64,000 bases of DNA from the NCBI RefSeq assembly GCF_042453785.1, contig NC_091669.1, positions 17,343,001 through 17,407,000 of the forward strand. The letters are read 5' to 3'. The notes under the pieces are model-generated. The model saw nothing but the letters and a program-made list of their open reading frames with translations, had not been told where the DNA came from and made no database searches. This document shows, in pieces, positions 12,020 through 23,853 of the stretch. Both the position numbers and the translations under genes were made by a program. Position 1 is the first letter of the stretch; every line of letters begins with the position of its first letter. The stretch comes from Malus domestica (taxonomy: Eukaryota; Streptophyta; Magnoliopsida; Rosales; Rosaceae).

Positions 12020-12190
12020 AATTTTGAAGTACTGGGCGTACTTTTGATCACCTGGTTGGTGGTAATAGCGGCAGGTTGCCGAATAATTTTGAAGTACTGG
12101 GCGTACTTTTGATCACCTGGTTGGTGGTAATAGCAGCAGGTCGCTGAATAATTGTGGAGTACTGGGCGTACTTTTGATTGCCTGGTTTGA
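12020..12190. repeat. Minisatellite, ~66 bp unit, three copies
   Basis: Units contain GAAGTACTGGGCGTACTTTT and GATCACCTGGTTGGTGGTAA. Starts are near 12022, 12088 and 12150. The reverse complement ACCAACCAGGTGAT is the core of the array at 62280-62790. Confidence 0.85.
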
Positions 12191-13226
12191 GCTATTTTGG
12201 GCTTATGGGCCTTCGTCCCTCTACACAACATTCCAGCCCATTTATTTTGGGCTTTGCCCTTTTTTTTTTTTTACTACTACCCTCTGATGGGGTTTATACA
12301 GATGTCTCTGAAAGATAAAAATAATAATTTACACCATTCAGAAATAAGAAAAGTAAATCACATCATTCTGGTCGGATGTTTATTCCTTGCTTTTGCTTTC
12401 TGCTTTCTGTCGCACTCTCTCTATCTCTTCCCTTGGTAGACAAAAGGAATCATAATAATAAGAACCTTATAATTTTGCCCCTTTTCTTCTTTTCTCTTTT
12501 CCTTTTTTGCTTTACTTTTGCTTTTACTTTGTAGATTGTAGATTGCAATCACAGAGTCTTCACATCCTCACGGTATCTTTACAGACGAACAGGTGGGTCA
12601 GAAACTGAGCGGTGGACCACCTCTTGCCAGACTCATTTTGCAAGCAACACTCCATGAAGCTCTAAGACTCCTCAGACCCCCCTTCCGGCAAGGTGGGTGG
12701 CTCTCCAAAACATATGGCACACATGAGAGCACCAGACCGCGAAGTGTAGAGAGATGTGCATTGATTCTCTCTTGTAGGCGAAATGATCGAAAGCCCAAGT
12801 TGGCTGGAAAAGCTCATCAAATTTTGCTGAGCTGACCAAACCTAGCAATGCAAGACCCGCAAAAGCACTTAGAGAAAAAAAACCATTATTCCAAAAGCTG
12901 AACCAGCCATGGAACCAGAAGAAGAGAGTTATGTCGGTTCCATTTGAGAGCCATAGCTGTTCTGCTTCTGAGCTTCTTCAAGTCTCGGATCCACATGCAT
13001 GTAGTCCAGATCTAGATACGGATCTATTTCCTGGAACCAGTGCTGCAGCTGTTCTGCTTCTGACGTGACGTGAACCTTGCAGCTGTTCTGTTCTGCAGCT
13101 GTTTAGCATCGTCGGCCTTGCAGGTGACGTGAGTTGGAGCTTGCTCACAGATCTCGCAGAGCCAAACACGTGGATCTTAGAGTCGTAATTGACGTATAGA
13201 AAGAAGGAGTCGTGTTCCGAGTTGAC
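12191..13226. other. Internal non-coding part of the outer element
   Basis: Contains a pyrimidine-rich tract (12480-12530), a block 12593-12835 open in both directions without a recognised domain, and imperfect CAGCTGTTCTGCTTCTGA repeats at 12950-13100. I recognise no gene. Confidence 0.5.
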
Positions 13227-13231
13227 TCGGT

Positions 13232-15274
13232 TGGTGTGTTAAATTAACTTAACACACAAATTAAACCCTCTTTTTATCAAATGTAGTAAAGTATGTAAGT
13301 AGGGATCGTTCTAGGCCGGGGATTAGGAGGAATTGCTAAATCACTTGGAAACTGACTTGAAAACGTAAAAACAAAGTTTAAAACACTAAACTAGACTCAA
13401 AGAATGCAAAACTATACTTTAAAATACTAAGATAAATAAAAAGATTCAAAACAGCAAATAAACACTCAAAACTGCCTTAAAAACACTTTCTGGGTAGTTT
13501 TGAACACATAACACAAACTTGGACGAATTTTGGTTTTCTAATGGACTAAAACACTTAAAAACATAATCTAAGACAAGTTCTAATTAATATGACTCAAAGA
13601 AATAAGATGGGGTTGATTTTGGACGAAAATAATTAAATTAAGACAAGAACAAAGTAAACAGATTCTTAGACAAATTTGGGTGAATCAAAACAGATTGTAA
13701 ATGAATTTGAATTTAACTTATGGATGGAAGGCTAGCTATGAGGTTCTTCTCCACACATGTCACACTTGCATACAAAACGATTTCCAATTGCTTTTCGATA
13801 AACTATGAATACTCAACGCCCCAAATTAACCGTGAATTGCACTAATTAACCCTCAGTTTTTCCACAAGTTATTAGGTTGGATGATTGCATACGACAACCC
13901 AAAACATTCCCTACAAGTTCCCTACATGAATTGCATAATAGAGATACAAGCAAGAATCATTAAGTTCTATGAAAAACATAAGCATTGACGAGGCACTCGT
14001 TACTATGATTTGCATGAAACTTATGCCAAGAATTTACTTAACGTGATTGTGACTAGCAACCTTCACTACTTGTGAATATAAGTTCATAACGATTAGGTGA
14101 AACTCTCTTATATTCTAGCGTCAAATTCATGCATGAAAATTAAGCGTGCACTCTCAAACAACATACACAAATCAGTTTTTATACGAACGGATAAGTAAAT
14201 TGAATTCACAACTTATGAATCACAACTGGATGTAATCAAATCATATTGCAAGCATGAACATAGTTTCGAATTCACCCCCTAACTAAGAGGGGTTTAGTTC
14301 CTTATACTTACAAAGCAAAGATGCATAAATTTAGACATTAAAAACAAAGATAGAAAACACCTAGAAACGCTCCAACACTCCCAAGGCTTGGGCATAGGCA
14401 CGGCACAAGATGTTCCTTCTCTTTCCTTCCTTGCAAGCAGCGGCACTAGAGGTTTTGGACGGTTTTGGGTGGTTTTTATGGTGTAGAATGGATGGGGAAT
14501 GGTATGGAAAGGTTTAGGATTGATGGGTGGTGTGGCTAGGGGTGGTTTTTGGCTGAAATTAGAGAGAATGGTGGTGGGAAGTTTCGGCTAAGATGGATCA
14601 AAATCTGTTTTGTTGATGAATATGGGAGGTGGTATTTATAGGCTTGAGAGAGGACCACTCAATTTCCTTTGCATGTGCAGCTTGTGTGGGTGTGTGTTGT
14701 CATGTTTCCCCTTTACATTTACACACACATGCTTCATCATTTCAACCACCAAACACACACATTTTCTGCCATGTTTTCCTTTACATTTACACACACATGC
14801 TTCATTATTTCAACCACAAAACACACACAATTCCTACCCATGTGTGTGTGTTTCCTTTGCCCATGTGTGTGTGTTTCCTTTGCCCGTGTGTTGCCTTTCT
14901 CTTTTTATTAGCCAAAACTGCTTAGCCCTTTTCTGACTTTTCAGTGTTACAATGCCCATAACTTCTTCTAGAAAAATGAGATTAACAATCCGTAAATTGC
15001 TCCAGAAAATAGACATCCGTAGGTTTCCACGCATATAAGGCTCATTCTCTCATTCATTCTGAGCTATTTGTAACATGCTTCCAAAGTCAGATAATCTGCA
15101 CAGGCAGTTTTGACGAATTTGTTACTTAATAATTCACTTGTGCTACTTTTCTTTTCTTTGCTTGATAAATCACACAAAACACAAAAACATAGTAAATAGC
15201 TAAAAAATATAAGGAACTAACTAAGAAAAGACAAGTGAATTTTATGTAAAATATATATAAATATGAGCTTATCA
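13232..15274 (-). repeat. 3' LTR of inner element (left copy)
   Basis: 2,043 bp. Starts TGGTGTGTTAAATTAACTTA and ends ATATGAGCTTATCA. Apart from its outermost ~30 bp it is about 99% identical to 20674-22699. Contains TG/CA-rich stretches near 14.7-14.9 kb that generate overlapping shadow ORFs in several frames. Confidence 0.95.
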
Positions 15275-17020
15275 AATACCCCCACACTTAGCTTTTGCTA
15301 GTCCTCGAGCAAAATAAAGAAAACAAAACACAACCTAAACCTTCCAACGTTTGCCTTAGGGATTTCCAACGCACATGACATGTTAAAAATCATTATCCCC
15401 ACAGATTTGAGTCATCTTCACACTTAAGCACATACTTAATCATAGTCACCACGTACTAGTTCACATTTAACCAATTAAAATATGATTTTGAATGTAGTAA
15501 CATGCCTTAGAGAATTTGCTCAAGTCCTTACAAGATATTCACTCAATTTTCACTCAGATTTTCTAACTACACACCCTATACTAGTTATATGTGAGAAGAT
15601 TGATGTAAACATGAAAACGAACGCTCACATATATGTATTACAAAGAAAGCGATTTCTGGAGTTATTAAGCATATTTAGATATGATCTCATGAATGGAATG
15701 CTACTACTTAGATGCGAGAACCAGTGACACCATATGCTCATACCAAATTCAAACTCCACAAATTGAAACACATAACACTCAAGATTGAAGTCAAAGGTTG
15801 TAACGGGGCTTGGGGTGTTGGCTAACAAATGAAGGTAAGAGAAAACAAACGTTCTTAAAGCAATAGAAAATAAAGTAATGAACTTGAAACTTAGAATTCA
15901 CTTAGATTGCAGAAATCAACTTTTAGACATAAGGGAAAGATTTAAACAACTCTTAGGGTCAAATTCAACTTTTTTTTTTCTTTGGATGAATTTTTCTTTT
16001 CTTTTCTTTCCACCCGTGCCTATGGCACACTACTTACATGAGAAACACTTCCCCCACACTTATTTTCTGCCATACATAATCAAAAGGAATTCAATTTGAA
16101 TCATGCTTTACTATGCTTTAAGAACAAGGGTATGAATGTCCTAATCTAGGCTAGGTGGAGATGATGTGATTAACAAAGAAAAACAGGCTAAACAAGGCTC
16201 AACGGGGTTAACTTAAACATATAATGAAGTAGGATACACGGCAATTTGGCTTTGGTGGCGGTAACTACACAACTTCATCTTGAATATGTGTTATGCAAAT
16301 CAATATCATGCTTTGAATGAAATGGGCATGAGTTCTAGCATTTGGAACTAAATGATGAAACGCCTTCTAAGTAGTAACCAAGCAAAGAATAATGAGATCA
16401 TGCAACGACTTAGAAAACAATAATGCACAGATTATCAACTCTCCAAATAATGTTTAGGCTCAAGTCTCACAAGGTTGTAGCGTTTGTTTGAGTTCCTTCC
16501 TTCAAGCATGTTACAAAAACTAATTTTTCCTTTATGATTGCATGTGAATTCATAAATTATAACCACAACCAAGCATACACCAAAGAGTAAATCAAATGTT
16601 CATCCATGTTTATAACTCTCTTTAACAGTCATGTAATTAAAAACCAAATCCTCATCATTGTGTTGGAAGGTACCCTAACACACAAATAAACATACAAAAA
16701 CAACTCTTTTTAGGTTTTTCAAAACAATTTTTTTCAAATTTTTATGAGATTTTCGGATTTTTATACCAAAACACACTTATGCTTCAAAACACACTACAAA
16801 CACTTAAAAACAGTGAAAAACAACATTGTAAGTGATAGGTGAATAAAACCCGTTTACCCCCCCACACTTAAACCAAACATTGTCCTCAATGTTTCAAACA
16901 TAGATTTATACTTAAACAAATAAACAACACAACTAATCAAACATGACAAGTATAGCAAGGTAAAAACAAGAAAGAGTAGAGTTTAGGAACGCAAATCTGG
17001 TTATGGAGGTAGATGATCTT
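15275..17020. other. Internal 3' non-coding region of the inner element
   Basis: AT-rich, with CCCCCACACTTA-type purine tracts (complement) near 15280, 16050 and 16860. No coding region recognised. The stretch 16886-17010 is partly repeated at 18926-19047. Confidence 0.5.
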
Positions 17021-17699
17021 GTTGCCTTTCCACAGCTTTGATCTTGAACTAGATTGGAATTGTACGGCGAAGCTTTGCTCTTTGGTGATGTTGTTGAAGC
17101 TTCTTGAGTTCTTCAACTCAGACTCCTTCTGCTCTCGAGTTGATTGTGCAGGCTCAATTCCTTATTTGTTCTCCAAGCAGATGTGGCAGCTTCTCTAGTT
17201 CTTCAACTCAGACTCCTTATGTTGGGTTGATTGTGCAAGCTGCATTCTTCTCTGCTTGTTTCTTCTGCACGTTGTCTCCACATGCTGCTGGTATCATTTT
17301 CGCTTGCCTTATCTGTTCTTCAAGTAGATGTGGCAGCTTCTTTGGAAGTACATCAGCAGTGGAAGACGAGTACTCGAGAGCAATTTCTCCATGTCCTGCA
17401 GGTTAGAACAAAGACAAGGAAAAGGACATGGAGAATGCATGATATGAGATACTCTTGCTTTCAACCTTCATGATATGAAATACTTTTGCTTTGGATAGGT
17501 TGTTTGCAGAGGTACCCCAAGGAATAAGGAACACTGAGTGACTCGAGAGGGTTTGTTGGAAAGGCATTCTCGGAGATGAAGGAAGGTTATGTATGTCTGC
17601 CTTGCCATGGAGGGTAAAGGTCGACCTTTATAGGAAATAATAACCGGTACTGTCCTTTCACTCCTGTCGGCAACCGTTTGATGATTGAACAGTAAACTT

Positions 17700-17980
17700 C
17701 ACGTGTTTTCTACTTCAACAGAAATCGTCAACAGATTGCCCGTGATTTCCTCAAAGCTGACGAGGCTGAGAAAAACAGATGGTTGGAACCGGCACTTCGA
17801 CAAACTGCCCGTGATTTGCGCAAAGCTTTCTCTGCATGTGACAAGTGCTGACGAGGCTGAGAGAGACAGATGGTTGGAATCGGCGCTTCGACAAACTGCC
17901 CGTGATTTTCGCAAAGCTGAGTTTGCGTGTGACAGGTGCTGACGAGGCTGAGAAAGCTGACATTCTTCGATATCTGGAAT
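17700..17980. repeat. Three imperfect tandem units upstream of the antisense ORF
   Basis: Units carry TGCCCGTGATTT, GCAAAGCT and GACGAGGCTGAGA followed by CAGATGGTTGGAA and CGCTTCGACAAACTG. Anchors are near 17739, 17808 and 17901. They lie in the presumed leader of the 18219-18833 ORF, downstream of a TATA-like CTTTATAGGAAATA at about 17626. Confidence 0.7.
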
Positions 17981-18218
17981 CGATGGTTTGTGAGTAAGCC
18001 CAACTTTTGAGAAAGCTGGCGCCTCTTCGATCTTTGAATTGGCTTCTTCGATTTCTGAGCTCGCCCCTTCGATCTCTGAAATCCCATCGCGTGCTGATTT
18101 TTATAGAGGTATGCAGGACGTTCAAAGCACACTTGAATTTCTGCCTGTAAGAATTCCCGTTTTGCACTTCTACGATCTTGACTTGTCCGATCTCCTCTTT
18201 CTTTAACACCTCTGAAAA

Positions 18219-18833
18219 ATGTCTGGCCCTTCCGACCGTCGTTTTGACTTGAACCTTGGTGAAGAGGTAACCCCGCCTTCTCCAGACAACATATGGCGCC
18301 CATCCTTCATATCCCTCACTGGTCCCCTTACCGTTGGGGATTCGGTGATGAAGAATGATATGACAGCTGCGGTGGTGGCCAGGAACCTTGTCACTCCCAA
18401 AGATAACAGATTACTTGCCAAAGGGTCTGATGAGCTGGCTATTAAGGAATCTCTGGCTCTCAGTGTGCAGTGCGCAGGTTCCGTGTCCAATATGGCCCAA
18501 CGCCTATTTGCCCGAACCCGTCAAGTTGAATCATTGGCGGCTGAAGTGATGAGTCTCAAGCAGGAGATTAGAGGGCTTAAGCATGAAAATAAACAATTGC
18601 ACAAGCTTGCACACAACTATTCCACAAACATGAAGAGGAAAATTGACCAGATGCAGGAATCTGATGGTCAGATCTTACTTGATCATCAGAGGTTTGTGGG
18701 CTTGTTCCAACAGCATTTGCCTTCGTCTTCTGGGGCTGTACCGCGTACTGAAGCTCCAAATGATCAACCTCCGCTGCCTCCTCCTTCTGGGGCTCCGTCG
18801 ACTACTGAGACTTCTCCTAAGCAGCCTTTGTGA
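18219..18833 (+). CDS. Unidentified 204-aa coiled-coil protein, antisense inside the inner retrotransposon
   Basis: Intact frame from ATG to TGA. The N-terminus MSGPSDRRFDLNLGEEV is followed by a conserved-looking segment (IWRPSFISLTGPLTVGDSVM). At about residues 95-140 is a probable coiled coil (RQVESLAAEVMSLKQEIRGL, then HENKQLHKLA). The C-terminal ~50 residues are rich in Pro and Ser. I recognise the sequence as a recurrent uncharacterised protein type of Rosaceae genomes, with no known function. It runs opposite to the host element's gag, has its own TATA-like box and repeat-bearing leader, and is bracketed by a duplicated piece of the element's non-coding DNA. It may be a captured gene, or part of a second element recombined in. 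An open frame of this length in decayed surroundings suggests recent arrival or selection; which one is unknown. Confidence 0.6.
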   Translation: MSGPSDRRFDLNLGEEVTPPSPDNIWRPSFISLTGPLTVGDSVMKNDMTAAVVARNLVTPKDNRLLAKGSDELAIKESLALSVQCAGSVSNMAQRLFARTRQVESLAAEVMSLKQEIRGLKHENKQLHKLAHNYSTNMKRKIDQMQESDGQILLDHQRFVGLFQQHLPSSSGAVPRTEAPNDQPPLPPPSGAPSTTETSPKQPL

Positions 18834-19145
18834 ATGATCCATCTTGTAATTTCTTTGCTTAATGCTTATTTGTGTCCTTTTTTTTTTCATGAAAATGAAT
18901 GTAAGAATATCTTGCATATCTATCAATGTTTCAAAAATAAACCCACACCCAAAAATAATTAAACAACAAAAATAAAAAATGACAATCATGGCAAAATAGA
19001 AATGCAGAAAAGGGAAGGTTTTTAGAAACGCAAAACTGATTGTAGAGCGATTCATAGATCTTCCTTTTTTGAATACATGGGTTGCCTCCCAAGAAGCGCT
19101 TTCTTTAACGTCTTGCAGCCGGACGATACCTCCCGTCACATTCCC

Positions 19146-20542
19146 CTAGGTTCCATGGAAGTGATCTTCGAATGGAAGGTGATACTTGAAGTGATCTGGC
19201 AATGGTGTAAATTCTAGTATGGGTGCCCGAATCATCAAAATCAGCAAGTTAGTGGAAAACGTATGTAAAATTGGAGAAGATGACTTACTTGCTTTGTCCG
19301 ACAAGAACTCAATGACAAACACCACATTTTTGAAAGTTTCAGGGATATTGGACTTGGCCAGATTGAATGTGATGGTTGGGACTTGTCCCATGTCATATAA
19401 TTCAACTTCTTTAGGAATGGTTGTCTCAAGCACATCCTCTTTGATGCATTCTACATCTTCTCCAGCCACTACTTTCTCTTGAATCATTCTTCTTGGTGTA
19501 CAAGGTCCTTTGAACATTTCAACACAATCTGGAACTTGATTTGTTGCACCAAGAATTGGAATATCATTTTGCACCTTTGGGAAGGCTTCCACGATGTCTT
19601 TTTCACCCTCTTCTTTCTTGGGAATAAAAAACTTACAAGGAAAAGGGACGTTCGGAGGAATAACATTAGAATGAAATGAAATTGGGACGTCCTTACTTAT
19701 GGTGGGTGGTTTAGAGGGCTTAAGGGGTTGCGGCAAGGGTTGTTCTACCCTCTCCGTGTGTATGTCTTCTTCCTCCTCCTTAATCAGCAGCTCCTCATCC
19801 ACTTCTAGGCTATGTTTGAATGTTTTTAGGTTAGCTCCAACCTCCATACCTCCATACCTCCATAGCACTTCTCAAAGTGATAGCATCATGGATTTCAAAA
19901 TCTTCCTTCGAATTTTCAATAGTTGAGTTGGGGAGTTCACTCTGCTCTTGAATTTGTGCCATGAACTCCATAATCTGCCCAGGTTGCTTCTCCAATTCAC
20001 TCGCCTTCTTGGCTTGATTTTGTATCTCTTTGTTTTGATTTTCTACTTTTTGGTTCAAAGAGGTGAGTAACTTATTAAACATATCATCATCCAAAGACGT
20101 ACCTGAATTGAATTGGGCAGATTGTTGTGGTGACTGTGATGGTTGATATGGCCAGTGATAGAACTCCTCTGATGGTGGCAAATATTCTTCTTGTTGTGAG
20201 CCCTGCACCATAGAGTTTAATTCATTAAGAATTTGATTGTAATTTATTGACGAGTCTGAGTTTGATTGGGCATATTGTATATGAGGTTGTGGTGGCTGCA
20301 TAGGTCCTGAATAGAACTCCTCATATGGCTGCCAATATCCTTCATGTTGAACTTGTTGAGCTTCCCACCACATAGAGTTTGAATGATCACTCCAATCTCT
20401 TTATGGGCATTGATTGGCTTGATATCCTTGCCTATAAGACGCACCAAATGTAGGGACACTTTGCATTGTGGTCCTTTCGGCATACTGTGACAATTGAGAA
20501 GTAAGATTTGCCAATTGAGTTTGAATGTTAGCAAAATCCATG
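19146..20542 (-). pseudogene. Athila/Tat-type gag relic of the inner element
   Basis: Reads from ATG at 20540-20542 (MDFANIQTQLANLTSQL). An in-frame stop near 20400 precedes the long frame 20373-19831 (Gln/Tyr-rich, then a KKASELEKQPGQIMEF segment). This ends in DAITLRSAMEV, the counterpart of the TLRSG motif found near the end of gag in Athila/Tat elements. An 8 bp slippage expansion (TATGGAGG repeated, about 19848-19870) shifts the frame. The continuation (19868-19146) includes FFIPKKEEGEKDIVEAFPKV and NDIPILGATNQVPDCVEMF, the conserved segment before protease. No protease, RT, RNase H or integrase follows. Neighbouring the 5' LTR and primer site, it is where gag is expected. Confidence 0.8.
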
Positions 20543-20650
20543 TCTTACTTCTCTAGTACCTAAAATCAAAGAAAGAAAACTAAATCAAATATCAAAAGTA
20601 AAACAAAAGACATGAAAAAGAAACAACGGGGGATTAGCAAAGTTGCTAAT

Positions 20651-20667
20651 CCCTGGCAACGGCGCCA
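20651..20667 (-). promoter_or_regulatory. Primer-binding site of inner element (tRNA-Asp type)
   Basis: CCCTGGCAACGGCGCCA on the plus strand equals the 3' end of plant tRNA-Asp ((T)CCCCGGCAACGGCGCCA) with one change. It sits six bases from the right LTR, fixing the element's orientation. Confidence 0.88.
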
Positions 20668-20673
20668 AAAATT

Positions 20674-22699
20674 TGATGCGAAATATATAAGCACACAAAT
20701 TAAACCCTCTTTTTATCAAATGTAGTAAAGTATGTAAGTAGGGATCGTTCTAGGCCGGGGATTAGGAGGGATTGCTAAATCACTTGGAAACTGACTTGAA
20801 AACGTAAAAACAAAGTTTAAAACACTAAACTAGACTCAAAGAATGCAAAACTATACTTTAAAATACTAAGATAAACAAAAAGATTCAAAACAGCAAATAA
20901 ACACTCAAAACTGCCTTAAAAACACTTTCTGGGCAGTTTTGAACACATAACACAAACTTGGACGAATTTTGGTTTTCTAATGGACTAAAACACTTAAAAA
21001 CTTAATCTAAGACAAGTTCTAATTAATATGACTCAAAGAAATAAGATGGGGTTGATTTTGGACGAAAATAATTAAATTAAGACAAGAACAAAGTAAACAG
21101 ATTCTTAGACAAATTTGGGTGAATCAAAACAGATTGTAAATGAATTTGAATTTAACTTATGGATAGAAGGCTAGCTAGAAGGTTCTTCTCCACACATGTC
21201 ACACTTGCATACAAAACGATTTCCAATTGCTTTTCGATAAACTATGAATACTCAACGCCCCAAATTAACTGTGAATTGCACTAATTAACCCTCAGTTTTT
21301 CCACAAGTTTTTAGGTTGGATGATTGCATACGACAACCCAAAACATTCCCTACAAGTTCCCTACATGAATTGCATAATAGAGATACAAGCAAGAATCATT
21401 AAGTTCTATGAAAAACATAAGCATTGACGAGGCACTCGTTACTATGATTTGCATGAAACTTATGCCAAGAATTTACTTAACGTGATTGTGACTAGCAACC
21501 TTCACTACTTGTGAATATAAGTTCATAACGATTAGGTGAAACTCTCTTATATTCTAGCGTCAAATTCATGCATGAAAATTAAGCGTGCACTCTCAAACAA
21601 CATACACAAACCAGTTTTTATACGAACGGATAAGTAAATTGAATTCACAACTGGATGTAATCAAATCATATTGCAATCATGAACATAGTTTCGAATTCAC
21701 CCCCTAACTAAGAGGGGTTTAGTTCCTTATACTTACAAAGCAAAGATGCATAAATTTAGACATTAAAAACAAAGATAGAAAACACCTAGAAACACTCCAA
21801 CACTCCCAAGGCTTGGGCATAGGCACGGCACAAGATGTTCCTTCTCTTTCCTTCCTTGCAAGCAGCGGCACTAGAGGTTTTGGACGGTTTTAGGTGGTTT
21901 TTATGGTGTAGAATGAATGGGGAATGGTATGGAAAGGTTTAGGATTGATGGGTGGTGTGGCTAGGGGTGGTTTTTGGCTGAAATTAGAGAGAATGGTGGT
22001 AGGAAGTTTCGGCTAAGATGGATCAAAATCTGTTTTGTTGATGAATATGGGAGGTGGTATTTATAGGCTTGAGAGAGGACCACTCAATTTCCTTTGCATG
22101 TGCAGCTTGTGTGGGTGTGTGTTGTCATGTTTCCCCTTTACATTTACACACACATGCTTCATCATTTCAACCACCAAACACACATATTTTCTGCCATGTT
22201 TTCCTTTACATTTACACACACATGCTTCATCATTTCAACCACAAAACACACACAATTCCTACCCATGTGTGTGTGTTTCCTTTGCCCATGTGTGTGTGTT
22301 TCCTTTGCCCGTGTGTTGCCTTTCTCTTTTTATTAGCCAAAACTGCTTAGCCCTTTTCTGACCTTTCAGTGTTACAATGCCCATAACTTCTTCTAGAAAA
22401 ATGAGATTAACAATCCGTAAATTGCTCCAGAAAATAGACATCCGTAGGTTTCCTCGCATATAAGGCTCATTCTCTCATTCATTCTGAGCTATTTGTAACA
22501 TGCTTCCAAAGTCAGATAATCTGCACAGGCAGTTTTGACGAATTTGTTACTTAATAATTCACTTGTGCTACTTTTCTTTTCTTTGCTTGATAAATCACAC
22601 AAAACACAAAAACATAGTAAATAGCTCAAAAATATAAGGAACTAACTAAGAAAAGACAAGTGAATTTTATGTAAAATATATATAAATATGAGCTTATCA
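20674..22699 (-). repeat. 5' LTR of inner element (right copy)
   Basis: 2,026 bp. Starts TGATGCGAAATATATAAGC and ends ATATGAGCTTATCA. Lacks the 14 bp TTATGAATCACAAC-type duplication seen at about 14210-14230 in the left copy. Confidence 0.95.
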
Positions 22700-22704
22700 T
22701 CGGT

Positions 22705-23853
22705 GAAGGAATCGGACCAAGGCATTGTTATCTCCGATAGCTTTTTTTATTTTTTTTATTTTTATTATTATTATTTTTTTTACTAGGACACTCAGAGGTA
22801 TCTTGTGTTGCTGAAAACAGTGCATGGAAATCAGCTCGCATGGAAGGATCAGTACAAGCAGTGGGAGATGCCATTGTGGCTTTTGAAAAAAAAAATCACT
22901 GGTTTCAGCCTTGACACTTCCCTCCTGAATCAGCTGGATGGCAAGCTTTGATGCCTTACTGAATTTCGCAGGAGTCTTTATATGTGATGCTATCTTCTGC
23001 AGCCTCTTTCACCCGTTGCTCTGAGGCATCCATCGTGGTTTTAAATATCAACCTTTTCTTTTCCGACAGAGTTTCTTTTGGGATTGATTCGACAAGCTTC
23101 AGCCGTTTGAGGGCGGATTTGAGACTTGGTTTTGGGGCAACTACAGGAGGAGCAGGAGATAGATATACGAAGAAGAGGGGCTGTCAACTCCAGTGGCGTC
23201 AAAGACGGAGAAGTTGAGTCAGGTTAGGGTCTTTTTCTTGAGCTTGAATATCGTGACTGGGGAGGGGGAAAGGGATAAGAGTAGCAGGATCAATCTTATT
23301 CATCAAGTTAACGTCAGGGAAGGGCGTCGGCTCTTCAAACGAGGGCATATAAAATGGACCCTCAAATTCTAAGGCGCTAGGAGAATAAGGTTGTTGAAGG
23401 TTAAACAACAGCGTCTACTGCTGTTGCTGCTGAAACGTTGACGACGGCGTTCCCAAGGCTGGGGTCGACGATGGCAACCCGAAGGCTGTAGTTGACGAAG
23501 GCGTCTCGTATGGGGACGACGAAGATTGATCTTCGAACCTCGTATCTCGCTGTTGAATGTAGAGAGGGAGAGTGGTGTAGCTCAAGTTCTCAGTTGTTTG
23601 ACGTCTTGGGGTTTTGAAGTAAAAACCTTCGAGGCGGCTGAACAGGTGTATCCTTCTATGCTCGGAACTTGAGCTTGTGCATGGCGGGGTAGGTGTTGGC
23701 AACTGAGAAAGAAGAAGCAGAGCAGGGCGGAGGTTTGGTTCTCATATTTTTTGCTTTTTGGCTTGCTGGGTTTTTGCAGATTCACGGCGGAGGTGAAAAA
23801 ATGAAAGAGAACCGACATAACTTTTCGTATCAATTCCTACAGACGGCGCCAAA
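22705..23853 (-). other. 5' internal region of outer element with coding-like cargo
   Basis: After the primer site and leader the minus strand has two consecutive open stretches. One (23702-23415) is Ser/Thr/Pro-rich with a poly-Gln end. After one stop a second (23408-23199) reads PSALEFEGPFYMPSFEEPTP and NLMNKIDPATLIPFPLP. Farther on, about 23120-22960 reads LKSALKRLKLVESIPKETL in another frame. The composition resembles host coding sequence more than gag, but I recognise no family. Stops between the pieces show it is not intact. It parallels the ERF fragment beside the 468-953 copy, which supports a cargo-capturing family. Confidence 0.4.

Larger units (their letters stand above)
13227..22704 (-). 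mobile_element. Inner Athila/Tat-like Ty3-gypsy LTR retrotransposon (13232-22699) with TCGGT target duplication
   Basis: TCGGT at 13227-13231 and 22700-22704 flanks two ~2.0 kb LTRs (13232-15274 and 20674-22699). The right LTR is adjoined by CCCTGGCAACGGCGCCA (20651-20667), the complement of a tRNA-Asp-type primer site, so the element reads on the minus strand. Next to the left LTR, CCCCCACACTTAGC is the complement of a polypurine tract. The LTRs differ by about 20 substitutions and one 14 bp indel over ~2 kb, so insertion is recent. The interior (5.4 kb) has a gag relic but no reverse transcriptase or integrase, so mobility would have required proteins in trans. It also holds an antisense ORF unit at about 17.0-18.9 kb. 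Confidence 0.95.

Noticed and set aside
12593..12835. 80-codon ORF open on both strands
   Set aside because: Inside the outer retroelement, no recognised domain, and both directions equally open.
14610..15034. Overlapping ORFs (and the same set at 22035-22459)
   Set aside because: They lie in the two LTRs of one retrotransposon and arise from CA/TG-rich repeats open in several frames. Identity between copies reflects LTR duplication, not gene conservation.
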